Below are positions 8,686 to 16,314 of a stretch of DNA of 64,000 nt, piece by piece. The stretch spans positions 4,208,501 to 4,272,500 of the forward strand of contig NZ_LR134386.1 of the NCBI RefSeq assembly GCF_900637665.1, given 5' to 3'. Source of the stretch: Chryseobacterium nakagawai (GTDB taxonomy: Bacteria; Bacteroidota; Bacteroidia; Flavobacteriales; Weeksellaceae). How positions within the stretch are numbered: the first letter of the stretch is position 1; each line of letters opens with the position of its first letter. A program made the position numbers and the translations under genes. The notes under the pieces were generated by a model. That model had not been told where the DNA came from. It saw only the letters and a program-made list of their open reading frames with translations, and searched no databases.

Positions 8686-9276
8686 ATGAATTTTTCAAAA
8701 AAAATAGTATATAAAAATATAGCATACCTTTTTAGTTGTGCTATATTTTTTATATTCACATCCTGTGAAGAGGATCTTACCAAAAAGAATGGGAATAACA
8801 GCAAAAATTTTCCTTCACAGGTCATTAACAATGCGAATATCATACAACGTGATTCCGGATTTGTAATTCTGAAAGCCAAAGCTCCTATCATTGAAAAATA
8901 TGAGCTGATCGATAGTCCTTATACAGTAGCCAGAAAAGGCATTGATATTGAATTTTTCGATAAGAAAAAGCCCAAAATGCCGGGAACGATCAAAGCCAAA
9001 TACGCTAAGTTTTTTGATTACAAAAAGTTTTACGAAGCGAAAGGCAATGTAAGAATTACGACCAACGAAGGTCAAAAATTTGCCATGCAGAGTGTGTATT
9101 GGGATCAGATCAAAAAAAGGATCTATACCAAGGATACGGTGTATGTAACAATGGAAGATGGTTCTACATTAGTTGGTGCTAATGGAATGACTGCTAAGGA
9201 TGATTTTTCAGAATATACTTTCTATAATAATTCAGGAGACTTTAATTCTAAAAGGCTTTCTGAGAATAAAAAATAG
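8686..9276 (+). CDS. lptC: LPS export periplasmic protein LptC, lipoprotein form
   Basis: The start at 8686, one base after the upstream stop, gives MNFSKKIVYKNIAYLFSCAI followed by a lipobox FTSC. The ORF can be read from 8647, but that would lengthen the N-terminus past the signal. The 196-residue product has the LptC beta-jellyroll pattern: short strands and phrases such as ARKGIDIEFFDKKKPKMPGTI, AKYAKFFDYKKFYEAKGNV and IYTKDTVYVT. LptC bridges the LptBFG transporter and LptA in carrying LPS to the outer membrane. In Bacteroidota it is often annotated as a lipoprotein. Confidence 0.85.
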   Translation: MNFSKKIVYKNIAYLFSCAIFFIFTSCEEDLTKKNGNNSKNFPSQVINNANIIQRDSGFVILKAKAPIIEKYELIDSPYTVARKGIDIEFFDKKKPKMPGTIKAKYAKFFDYKKFYEAKGNVRITTNEGQKFAMQSVYWDQIKKRIYTKDTVYVTMEDGSTLVGANGMTAKDDFSEYTFYNNSGDFNSKRLSENKK

Positions 9277-9287
9277 CCTCTGTTACC

Positions 9288-10331
9288 ATGAAAACGCTTG
9301 CCATAGGATTGATGTCCGGAACAAGTTTGGACGGTTTGGATATCTGTCTTGCTGAATTTGAAAAAAAGGACAAATGGCATTTTCAGATCCTGAAAGCTGA
9401 AACTCTACCCTATCCTACAGATTGGGAAAATAAACTCAGAAATTCCATTCATCTTTCGGTAACAGACCTGTTAGAACTGCATTCCGATTACGGATTTTAT
9501 CTGGGACAAAAAGCTAAAGAATTTATTGAAAAGCATCAGCTTGAGGATATTGATCTGATCGCATCTCATGGCCATACAGTCTTCCATCAGCCTCAAAGAA
9601 AATTTACACTTCAGATTGGGGACGGCAGAGCTATTAAACTGGAAACAGGGATACCTGTACTTTATGATTTCAGAAGTCAGGATGTCTTAATGAAAGGAAA
9701 TGGAGCTCCTTTAGTTCCTATAGGTGACAAACTTCTTTTTTCACAATATGACGCTTGTCTGAATCTGGGCGGATTCTCAAATATTTCTCTGACATCAGAA
9801 GGTAAAAGGATCGCCTTTGATATTGCTCCTGTCAACATTGTATTGAATCATCTGGCTCAACAACTGAATGAGAGCTTTGACGAAAATGGCAATCTGGCAA
9901 GAAAAGGAGGAGTAAATGAAGCATTACTACATCAACTTAATTCTTTAGGCTTTTATCAACAGGCTCATCCTAAGTCGCTGGGCATAGAATGGTGCCATCA
10001 ATATATTTTTCCAGTGCTTGAACATATACCCCCTCTGGAAGCCTTGGCTACGTTTACTGAACATATTGCCCAACAAATCTCTAAGGTCATCAATGAAAAT
10101 AACATAAAGGATATATTGATCACCGGAGGAGGTGCTTATAACACCCTTTTAATAGAGAAAATAAAAGCAAAAACAGAATCCAAGATCATTATTCCGGAAA
10201 AGGAAATTATAGAATATAAGGAAGCTTTAATCTTTGCGTTCATGGGAGTTTTAAAAATGAATAATGAAATCAATGTTCTGTCTTCCGCTACAGGAAGTAT
10301 CGCTGACCATTGTTCAGGGATAATTGCTTAA
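9288..10331 (+). CDS. anmK: Anhydro-N-acetylmuramic acid kinase
   Basis: A 347-residue kinase of the ASKHA fold. The opening MKTLAIGLMSGTSLDGLDIC is the AnmK signature. ASHGHTVFHQP, LNLGGFSNISL and DILITGGGAYNTLL match further conserved blocks (catalytic Asp region, phosphate and adenosine loops). The enzyme phosphorylates and opens the anhydro ring of 1,6-anhydroMurNAc from cell-wall turnover to give MurNAc-6-phosphate. It starts 11 bases after lptC and probably belongs to the same transcript. Confidence 0.95.
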   Translation: MKTLAIGLMSGTSLDGLDICLAEFEKKDKWHFQILKAETLPYPTDWENKLRNSIHLSVTDLLELHSDYGFYLGQKAKEFIEKHQLEDIDLIASHGHTVFHQPQRKFTLQIGDGRAIKLETGIPVLYDFRSQDVLMKGNGAPLVPIGDKLLFSQYDACLNLGGFSNISLTSEGKRIAFDIAPVNIVLNHLAQQLNESFDENGNLARKGGVNEALLHQLNSLGFYQQAHPKSLGIEWCHQYIFPVLEHIPPLEALATFTEHIAQQISKVINENNIKDILITGGGAYNTLLIEKIKAKTESKIIIPEKEIIEYKEALIFAFMGVLKMNNEINVLSSATGSIADHCSGIIA

Positions 10332-10448
10332 TCCAACCCTGTATTGACATCCTCCTAAACATATCAAACTGTGCCACCAATACTAGAGGTCGACTGAAAA
10401 TTTGTATTTTTAACTCATCTCTAGAATGAGAAGAAATTGTAAAAAGAA

Positions 10449-11315
10449 ATGGCACCAGTCGCAAAAATTAAAACGTATCATTTTCTCCCCTGTAAGTATG
10501 GCCAGGAGATCCTATTGGATATTGGACGTATTGAAACGCTAAATAATTACGTATTAGACAATACATTACATCAGCTTAGTTTTTACGAAATCATTTTTAT
10601 TGAAGAGGGAGCAGGCAGCTTTACATTAGACGAAAATGAGATGCCAATAGCTCCACAAACTATTATCTTTACAAGCCCAGGCCAAGTACGTCGTTGGGAA
10701 ATTAAAGAAAAAGTTAAGGGTTATACACTACTTTTTGAAAAAGATTTTCTTCATCTTTTCTTCTCGGATGAATTGTTCCTGTATCGTTTTCAATACTTTC
10801 ATCAATATTCAAGCCCTACCCAAATGCAAATATCAGAGGGATCATTTGGAAAATGTCTGGATCTTTTATGTGGAATGGAACAGGAATTCGGACAGCTTCA
10901 GAATGACAGCAATCATTTGATCAGATCGCTTCTCTATCAGTTACTGGTCATTCTTAATCGATATTATGCAAATGTTTACAACGTTCAGAGAGACACTTCT
11001 ATTCATTCTGATTTTTATAGATTCCGATCTTTATTGGAAAAGAAATTTGTAAATGACCGAAGTGTGGAAGCTTATTCAAAAATGTTGAATATCAGTTCGG
11101 GATTCCTTAATAAAATCTGCAGACAGTTTAGTGGATTATCAGCCCAGCAGATGATCCATTACAAGTTAATTTCAGAAATAAAAAAACAGCTATATCAAAA
11201 CAAATCTGCTAAAGAGATTTCCTACGATTTTGGCTTTTCGGATCCTTCTAATTTCAATCGTTTCTTTAAAAAACTTACAGGCATCACTCCTCAACAATAC
11301 AGAAAGAATATATAA
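10449..11315 (+). CDS. AraC-family transcriptional regulator with cupin sensor domain
   Basis: A 288-residue regulator. The N-terminal half is a cupin-like AraC ligand domain (FYEIIFIEEGAGSFTLDENE, then IIFTSPGQVRRWEI). The C-terminal 95 residues carry the two-helix-turn-helix DNA-binding domain (SVEAYSKMLNISSGFLNKIC; AKEISYDFGFSDPSNFNRFF; TGITPQQYRK). Just beyond its stop codon lie two direct repeats in front of the beta-helix gene, so that gene is its probable target. A sugar or glycan-derived ligand is a guess from the neighbour. The ATG at 10449 fits the start of the cupin domain. Confidence 0.92.
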   Translation: MAPVAKIKTYHFLPCKYGQEILLDIGRIETLNNYVLDNTLHQLSFYEIIFIEEGAGSFTLDENEMPIAPQTIIFTSPGQVRRWEIKEKVKGYTLLFEKDFLHLFFSDELFLYRFQYFHQYSSPTQMQISEGSFGKCLDLLCGMEQEFGQLQNDSNHLIRSLLYQLLVILNRYYANVYNVQRDTSIHSDFYRFRSLLEKKFVNDRSVEAYSKMLNISSGFLNKICRQFSGLSAQQMIHYKLISEIKKQLYQNKSAKEISYDFGFSDPSNFNRFFKKLTGITPQQYRKNI

Positions 11316-11372
11316 ATGACCTTTTTAAAGATAAAATGACCTTTTTATAAAGGGAGACTGTTCCTAATTTTA
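11314..11372 (+). promoter_or_regulatory. Tandem direct repeats and promoter of the beta-helix gene (candidate AraC sites)
   Basis: AAATGACCTTTTTA occurs twice, at 11314-11327 and 11334-11347, exactly 20 bases apart and in the same orientation. The second copy overlaps the place expected for the -33 element of a promoter whose -7 box is TAATTTTA (11365-11372). Tandem half-sites about two helical turns apart, the inner one touching the -35/-33 region, are the usual layout for AraC-type activators. The first copy includes the last base of the araC stop codon. Confidence 0.65.
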
Positions 11373-11385
11373 CAAAAAAAGGAAT

Positions 11386-12441
11386 ATGATAAAATATACA
11401 TTTACTTTTCTGTTGTTTGTAATGAGTATAACCTTATTAAAAGCAGAACAGTTATACATTAATCCTCAGACTGGCAATGATGCCAATGCAGGAACAAAAG
11501 CACAGCCATTAAAAACCATTCTGGAGGCCGCAAAACGGGTCAATGTGAACAAAGACCTGGAAGCAACCACCATTATCCTTTCAGAAGGTGTACACTTGTT
11601 GACTCAAACCGTTGTATTTACCAATGACAAGTATACTCTTAAAAACCGTCTTGTTATTCGCGCAGATGTTATGCCTGATGATACAGAATGGACTCCTCAA
11701 AAAATGCCGGTTGTAGTAACAGCTACTCCATTGGAACCCGGTATAGGAGGACAAGAAGCAAGAGGCATACAGCCAGAGGTTAGCCATGTAACGATTGAAG
11801 GGCTCCGCTTTAGTGGCAGTCCGGATTATTCTTATATAGATGGTACTAATCTACGCCGTTCCTACCCTATATGGCGTGACGGAAAAAACCTGGACGATCT
11901 GCTTGTAACACAATGTCTGTTTGCCGGAAATGTAGATGTATTACCATTGCATGTAGGCGTTATAGCAAATGGCTATGGACTGGCTATCGATCACTGTGTC
12001 TTCTTCAACTGTAAAATACCTGTTGTTTTTTGGAAAAATAATGGAGGAATCGGAAGCCGCAGTGCCATGCGTTATTCACTGGTATACGGTGGCTATTTCT
12101 GTGGTGTTTGGACAACACAAGGAACTAATGGAGACGAATTTGATTTTCACCACAACATAATTGCTAACACCAATACGGTATGGATCAGAGAAAAAGGCAG
12201 TAAACGCAAATACAAAGCTTCCAATAGCATCTTTGCCAACTATAGCAAACTGGCAGGTTATGGAAGCGGTCCGTTAAGCGACAGTGATGCAACTTCAACA
12301 GATTTTCTGGAAATGGAAAATGTACAGACTACTGGAAGTGTAACCATTGAGAAAGATCAGAGTAAACGCAATTATCTGCAATTAGCAGAAGGTTCGATGG
12401 GCTTAAATTTAAAAGCCGGACTTTTTAAAAAAAATCAGTAA
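11386..12441 (+). CDS. Secreted right-handed parallel beta-helix protein
   Basis: A 351-residue protein with a signal peptide (MIKYTFTFLLFVMSITLLKA-EQ). The mature start LYINPQTGNDANAGTKAQPLKTILEAA is the typical opening of parallel beta-helix (pectate-lyase-like) proteins. Rungs follow, such as VTIEGLRFSGS, LLVTQCLFAGN, LAIDHCVFFNC and FDFHHNIIANT. Such folds are found in polysaccharide lyases, glycoside hydrolases and adhesins. No catalytic signature is recognised here and there is no T9SS tail, so it is probably periplasmic. Its promoter carries likely sites for the upstream AraC regulator. Confidence 0.85.
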   Translation: MIKYTFTFLLFVMSITLLKAEQLYINPQTGNDANAGTKAQPLKTILEAAKRVNVNKDLEATTIILSEGVHLLTQTVVFTNDKYTLKNRLVIRADVMPDDTEWTPQKMPVVVTATPLEPGIGGQEARGIQPEVSHVTIEGLRFSGSPDYSYIDGTNLRRSYPIWRDGKNLDDLLVTQCLFAGNVDVLPLHVGVIANGYGLAIDHCVFFNCKIPVVFWKNNGGIGSRSAMRYSLVYGGYFCGVWTTQGTNGDEFDFHHNIIANTNTVWIREKGSKRKYKASNSIFANYSKLAGYGSGPLSDSDATSTDFLEMENVQTTGSVTIEKDQSKRNYLQLAEGSMGLNLKAGLFKKNQ

Positions 12442-12444
12442 CAA

Positions 12445-12470
12445 AAAAACCTTCATTTCTGAAGGTTTTT
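12445..12470. terminator. Bidirectional terminator
   Basis: Stem AAAAACCTTCA (12445-12455) with TGAAGGTTTTT (12460-12470) around a 4-base loop, between convergent genes ending at 12441 (+) and 12477 (-). Confidence 0.85.
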
Positions 12471-12476
12471 TATGTA

Positions 12477-12866
12477 TTATTTGTAGGCTTCGATTTTATC
12501 TGTCAATGTATTGATAAAGTTCTGCAATGGTTTTTCTACCATCATTTTGATGAACGGATTGAATTTCCCTTCAAACAACATCTGAACTTCTGTCTGATTC
12601 TCATTGATCGGGTTTAAAGTAGCAGTTAAAGTAAAATCTAAACTTGAGCTTGCTGATTTCAGTACTGCTTTCTGATCATCTACCTCATCTATTTTCAATG
12701 CAATTTCCGGCATCCCCTGTAGTCCGAATTTGAACCCGTTATCTCTCGTTTCAAATTTCTGAAGACCATCTGGCATGAAATCTTTGTAATTTTCAGGGGT
12801 TTTCAGTAATTCGGATAACTCCTTAGATGATTTATTGACAATAATTTTTCGTCCTTCTAAATTCAT
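12477..12866 (-). CDS. SRPBCC (START-like) family protein
   Basis: A 129-residue cytosolic protein. It begins MNLEGRKIIVNKSSKELSEL, has LQKFETRDNGFKFGLQGMPEI in the middle, and ends with a long C-terminal helix (NPFIKMMVEKPLQNFINTL). This is the polyketide-cyclase/START-like helix-grip fold, common in flavobacteria as a stand-alone small protein often labelled orotate phosphoribosyltransferase-associated. Ligand and role are unknown. The 209 bases upstream to the next gene end are AT-rich and hold nothing I recognise. Confidence 0.75.
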   Translation of the reverse strand: MNLEGRKIIVNKSSKELSELLKTPENYKDFMPDGLQKFETRDNGFKFGLQGMPEIALKIDEVDDQKAVLKSASSSLDFTLTATLNPINENQTEVQMLFEGKFNPFIKMMVEKPLQNFINTLTDKIEAYK

Positions 12867-13075
12867 TTTTTATTTTGTATTTAAATTCTTATAAAGATAA
12901 GGTTCTTTACATTTATGATAACAACAAAATTATAAAAAAAATCTACAAAGACGTTATCCAAAGCATACTTTTGAAGGCAGAAGATTACTCTAGAAAAAAA
13001 CTTACGGTACATGAAGCTTATATAAATATAATATTTTGAAATAAGAACAAAAATAATTTCTAAAAGAGCATCACC

Positions 13076-13537
13076 CTATTGATACTTATTTTTATAAAAT
13101 CTATAAGCAAAGTCCTGATACACTATTTCATCGGCGCCTTCTTTTATATTATAAGGAGAATTCGTGGGAAAATAATCTTCATATATAATACTGTCTTTTT
13201 TAAAAAGAATACCCTGAACACCATTCTTACCTTGCATAATAATAGTTTTATCTACAGCAATATTAGGATAAGAAAAAGATAGAACCTTTCCATCTCTTTT
13301 CAAAAAATAACAAGGGGGCTTAATCTTTATTTTCCCTGAAACCTTATATTGATCTGAATAAATTTTTAATACTCCTACATCCGCACTATCCGCTAGTTCT
13401 AATAAAATATTGTTGACTAAAGTAGTATCCGTAAGTATGCTCCTGCTATCAGATTTTGTTAATGAATTTTTTTTTGACTCCTTTGAACAAGAAAAGGCAA
13501 ACAACAATACAATTATTATATATACTATTTTTTTCAT
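13076..13537 (-). CDS. Lipoprotein, candidate immunity protein for the adjacent Tae4-like amidase
   Basis: The start at 13537 gives MKKIVYIIIVLLFAFSC, a clear SPII signal with lipobox AFSC; the longer reading from 13570 would add 11 residues before it. The product is 153 residues, with a mature domain of alternating beta-strands and turns (IKIKPPCYFLKRDGKVLSF, VQGILFKKDSIIYEDYF). I recognise no family. It begins 11 bases after the stop of the amidase gene, and the lipid anchor would place it in the periplasm, where a peptidoglycan amidase would need to be neutralised. The immunity role is inference from position and location. Confidence 0.65.
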   Translation of the reverse strand: MKKIVYIIIVLLFAFSCSKESKKNSLTKSDSRSILTDTTLVNNILLELADSADVGVLKIYSDQYKVSGKIKIKPPCYFLKRDGKVLSFSYPNIAVDKTIIMQGKNGVQGILFKKDSIIYEDYFPTNSPYNIKEGADEIVYQDFAYRFYKNKYQ

Positions 13538-13548
13538 AATACAATCAT

Positions 13549-14004
13549 TTAAATAAGAACCCAAAACCATATTTCCTTTCCTTTTTCAAAATAGTCAGGC
13601 ATTCCTGCTTTCATTTCTATCCCATTCCATAAATCAATATGATCTACCCCACCAAGCCATCCATCCATAATAAATACAAGACCTTTATGTTTAAAACTTT
13701 TACTATTCATATTGGGGAATTTTTTTCTTGAAAGTTTTATTGTATTTCCGAAGACTTCAGGATGTTTATCAACCCAATTAGCTAATTCCTGAGCTCTTAA
13801 AATATGTTTAAATCCATTCTCATGTTTTTCCCAACATTTAACTCCGGCAAATGATGTTAAATCTACCCCTGATTCCTCAAATGCTACGCTCATTCGAATT
13901 GCACATTGATTTTCGTGCTTTGATCTATCACAAGGAAAGCCCCCTTTGCCAGGATGTTTTTTCCATAACTGTTCAAATCGTACCATCTCGAAATAATTTT
14001 TCAT
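13549..14004 (-). CDS. Tae4-family peptidoglycan amidase (T6SS-effector-like)
   Basis: A 151-residue protein without a signal peptide. It matches the Tae4 pattern: FEQLWKKHPGKG near the start, ENQCAIRMSVAFE with the putative nucleophile Cys34, a central CW...H...RAQELANWV block, KHKGLVFI, and the VDHIDLWNG motif with His122 and Asp124. Asp137 is another candidate acid. Tae4 enzymes are NlpC/P60-like amidases that cut gamma-D-Glu-mDAP bonds of rival cells after type VI delivery. No T6SS gene is in this window. The downstream lipoprotein may protect the producer. The flanks are AT-rich, which suggests an acquired cassette. Confidence 0.85.
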   Translation of the reverse strand: MKNYFEMVRFEQLWKKHPGKGGFPCDRSKHENQCAIRMSVAFEESGVDLTSFAGVKCWEKHENGFKHILRAQELANWVDKHPEVFGNTIKLSRKKFPNMNSKSFKHKGLVFIMDGWLGGVDHIDLWNGIEMKAGMPDYFEKGKEIWFWVLI

Positions 14005-14164
14005 TTAAATTAATAAATATTTTTTTAATCTCTATCACGGGAATATTTGATTAGTAAAATCTATATTAATGAAGACATCTCCACTCAGGATAACTCTCCC
14101 TAAGAAAGAATACCATTTTAACCCAAACAATTGTTCACACAAGAAAATAAAGAATCTCAAATGG

Positions 14165-14195
14165 TTTATTTTATAGCTATAATTTGATATATTTG
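14165..14195 (+). promoter_or_regulatory. Promoter of the Nudix gene
   Basis: TTT (14165-14167), 20 bases, TATATTTG (14188-14195), followed by GCG. This leaves a leader of about 90 bases before the ATG at 14295, long for this genome; no known riboswitch is visible in it. Confidence 0.65.
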
Positions 14196-14294
14196 CGTAT
14201 AAGTTGTGGTAAAAAGCGCGGTAAAAACAACTGGATTTCCCATCTTTTTAAGCCACTACCCTCTAAGGATCAATACTAACTATAACTATCTGAG

Positions 14295-14906
14295 ATGTAT
14301 AAAGTTTTTGTGAACGAAAAAAAATTATTGATATCTAAGCATCCCGAAGAACTTGAAAAAAAGCTTGGGTATGAAAGTTTCACTACTTTAGAGATCGCAT
14401 TGGATCTTTTAGAGAATACTTCTGTAAATGAACTTAACGTTTATGGTGAGAATATTGATGAAATCTGGCAAGAATTCCAAAAGCTATTCAGAATTATAGA
14501 AGCAGCCGGAGGGCTTGTTATTAAACCTGGGGGCGAAATGCTCTTCATTAGAAGGTTAGGTAAATGGGATCTTCCAAAAGGGAAAATGGAAAAAGGAGAA
14601 TCCAGAGAAGAGTCTGCCGTAAGAGAAATTGAAGAAGAGACTGGTTTAAGGGATGTAGAACTTATACAGTTCATTAATACCACTTATCATATCTATATTG
14701 AAAGAAACGGTGAAAAAATCCTAAAATGTACCCATTGGTTCGAAATGAATTTCAATGGCGAAGATACTTCGAAACCACAAATAGAAGAAGGGATTACTGA
14801 AGTTGCCTGGAAAAACATCTCTCAGATTGAAGATGAAGTTTTCCCAAGCACATTTCAGAATATTAAGCTTATTGTAAAAGAATTCTGGGCTTTAAAGTCT
14901 AAATAA
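14295..14906 (+). CDS. Nudix hydrolase
   Basis: A 203-residue protein with a complete Nudix box at residues 96-118 (Gly96, Glu102, Arg110-Glu111, Glu114-Glu115, Gly117), which binds the metal and hydrolyses nucleoside-diphosphate-linked substrates. The N-terminal 70 residues (MYKVFVNEKKLLISKHPEEL) are an extra domain. The residue before the box, LGKWDLPKG, matches flavobacterial Nudix proteins near murF. Substrate unknown. Its 3' end overlaps the convergent murF gene by 8 bases. Confidence 0.9.
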   Translation: MYKVFVNEKKLLISKHPEELEKKLGYESFTTLEIALDLLENTSVNELNVYGENIDEIWQEFQKLFRIIEAAGGLVIKPGGEMLFIRRLGKWDLPKGKMEKGESREESAVREIEEETGLRDVELIQFINTTYHIYIERNGEKILKCTHWFEMNFNGEDTSKPQIEEGITEVAWKNISQIEDEVFPSTFQNIKLIVKEFWALKSK

Positions 14907-16170
14907 AATCAATTACTTTTTCCAAGGCTATTCCTCTTGATCCTTTCAATAGGATATTCTCTGACTGAATTTTATTTTCATGTAAATATTCTATCAGTTC
15001 AGTAGTGTTTTCAAAAGCAAGATCTGATGAGCTCACTGCTTTAAAATGTTTTCCAACGGTAATAATGGCATCAAATCCAAGTATTTTGGCTAATTCCAGG
15101 ATATTTTGGTGCTCTTTTTCACTTTCAGTACCCAATTCCAGCATGTCACCAATGATAATTGTTTTGCGACCTTCAAAAGTGATAAAGTTACGCAATGAAG
15201 CTGTCATTGAGCTTGGATTGGCATTATAAGTATCCAGTACTAATGTTCTGTTTTCTTTTTTCACGACCTGCGAACGCATATTCGTGGGAGTATACTGCTC
15301 TACAGCATATTTGATTTTGTCAAAGCTAATTCCAAAGTGAAGACCAAGACTTGCAGCAGCACAAAGATTGGTAAAATTATATGCTCCGGTCAGCTTAGAT
15401 ACAGCCTGTTCTCCCTGATAAGTTAATCCTATAAAATGATCTTCTGAGAAAGCTTCAAAATTATAATCAGACTCTACTTTTCCAAAAGTTATCTTAGGTG
15501 AATAGTTTTCTGTTTTTTCAACCTGAATAGGATCATTTTGATTAACAATAATGGTCTGATGATTCTCTTTAAGGTAATCATAAAGCTCAGATTTTCCTTT
15601 AATCACCCCTTCAAAACCACCGAATCCTTCCAGATGTGCTTTGCCAAAATTAGTAATATACCCGAAATCTGGTTGTGAAATAGTACAAAGAAGTTCTATT
15701 TCTTTCTGATGGTTAGCTCCCATTTCAATCACGGCTATTTCGTGCTCAGGTCTAATGGAAAGAATCGTCAGTGGAACTCCGATGTGATTATTAAGATTTC
15801 CATAGGTATACTGAACCTTAAACTTTTCCGAAAGAACGGCATGAATAAGCTCCTTTGTAGTTGTTTTCCCATTACTCCCTGTAAGGCCTATAAAAGGAAT
15901 GGTAAGTTTGCTTCTATGATAGATAGCCAATTGCTGTAAAAATTCAAGAGTAGACGGAACATAGAAAATATTCTTATCCTTATTTTCAAATTCAGGCCTT
16001 TCAACAATTACAGCTAAAGCACCCTCTTCTATGGCTTTTTCGGCCAACGTTGCTGCATTAAAGTTATCACCAGTAAAGGCAAAAAAGATGTCATTTCTGG
16101 TTATTTTTCGGCTATCGATCGTTACTTTGTCGGCCTGTAAAAATAAAGGATAAAACTGTTCTATATTCAT
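14899..16170 (-). CDS. murF: UDP-N-acetylmuramoyl-tripeptide--D-alanyl-D-alanine ligase
   Basis: A 423-residue Mur ligase. An N-terminal substrate domain (VTIDSRKITRNDIFFAF) is followed by the ATP-binding loop GLTGSNGKTTTKEL (about residues 95-108). Central motifs are YGNLNNHIGVPLT and EMGANHQKEI, and the C-terminal domain has LDTYNANPSSM and IIGDMLELG. These are MurF-specific motifs. The enzyme adds D-Ala-D-Ala to the UDP-MurNAc-tripeptide in the cytoplasm. A TATATTTC sequence lies 3 bases before the ATG and may be its -7 box. It is convergent with the Nudix gene. Confidence 0.95.
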   Translation of the reverse strand: MNIEQFYPLFLQADKVTIDSRKITRNDIFFAFTGDNFNAATLAEKAIEEGALAVIVERPEFENKDKNIFYVPSTLEFLQQLAIYHRSKLTIPFIGLTGSNGKTTTKELIHAVLSEKFKVQYTYGNLNNHIGVPLTILSIRPEHEIAVIEMGANHQKEIELLCTISQPDFGYITNFGKAHLEGFGGFEGVIKGKSELYDYLKENHQTIIVNQNDPIQVEKTENYSPKITFGKVESDYNFEAFSEDHFIGLTYQGEQAVSKLTGAYNFTNLCAAASLGLHFGISFDKIKYAVEQYTPTNMRSQVVKKENRTLVLDTYNANPSSMTASLRNFITFEGRKTIIIGDMLELGTESEKEHQNILELAKILGFDAIITVGKHFKAVSSSDLAFENTTELIEYLHENKIQSENILLKGSRGIALEKVIDFI

Positions 16171-16261
16171 GTGGAAATATATATTTTTTCAAATAGTAAT
16201 CGCTACATCTGTATCAGTATTTTTGATTTTTTTTAGTGAAGCGATTTCATCGTTCAAAAAT

Positions 16262-16293
16262 AAAAAACCTTCCGAAAATCCGGAAGGTTTTTT
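16262..16293. terminator. Terminator after gldJ
   Basis: Stem of 13 pairs (AAAAAACCTTCCG with CGGAAGGTTTTTT) and a 6-base loop, just downstream of the gldJ stop and upstream of the murF start. It works for minus-strand transcripts and could work for both directions. Confidence 0.85.
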
Positions 16294-16314
16294 AAAAGTA
16301 TTTTTTGATAAATA

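Noticed and set aside
13076..14004. Reading the amidase as a phage endolysin of a prophage
   Set aside because: No holin, spanin or other phage gene is nearby, and the Tae4-type motif order fits better.
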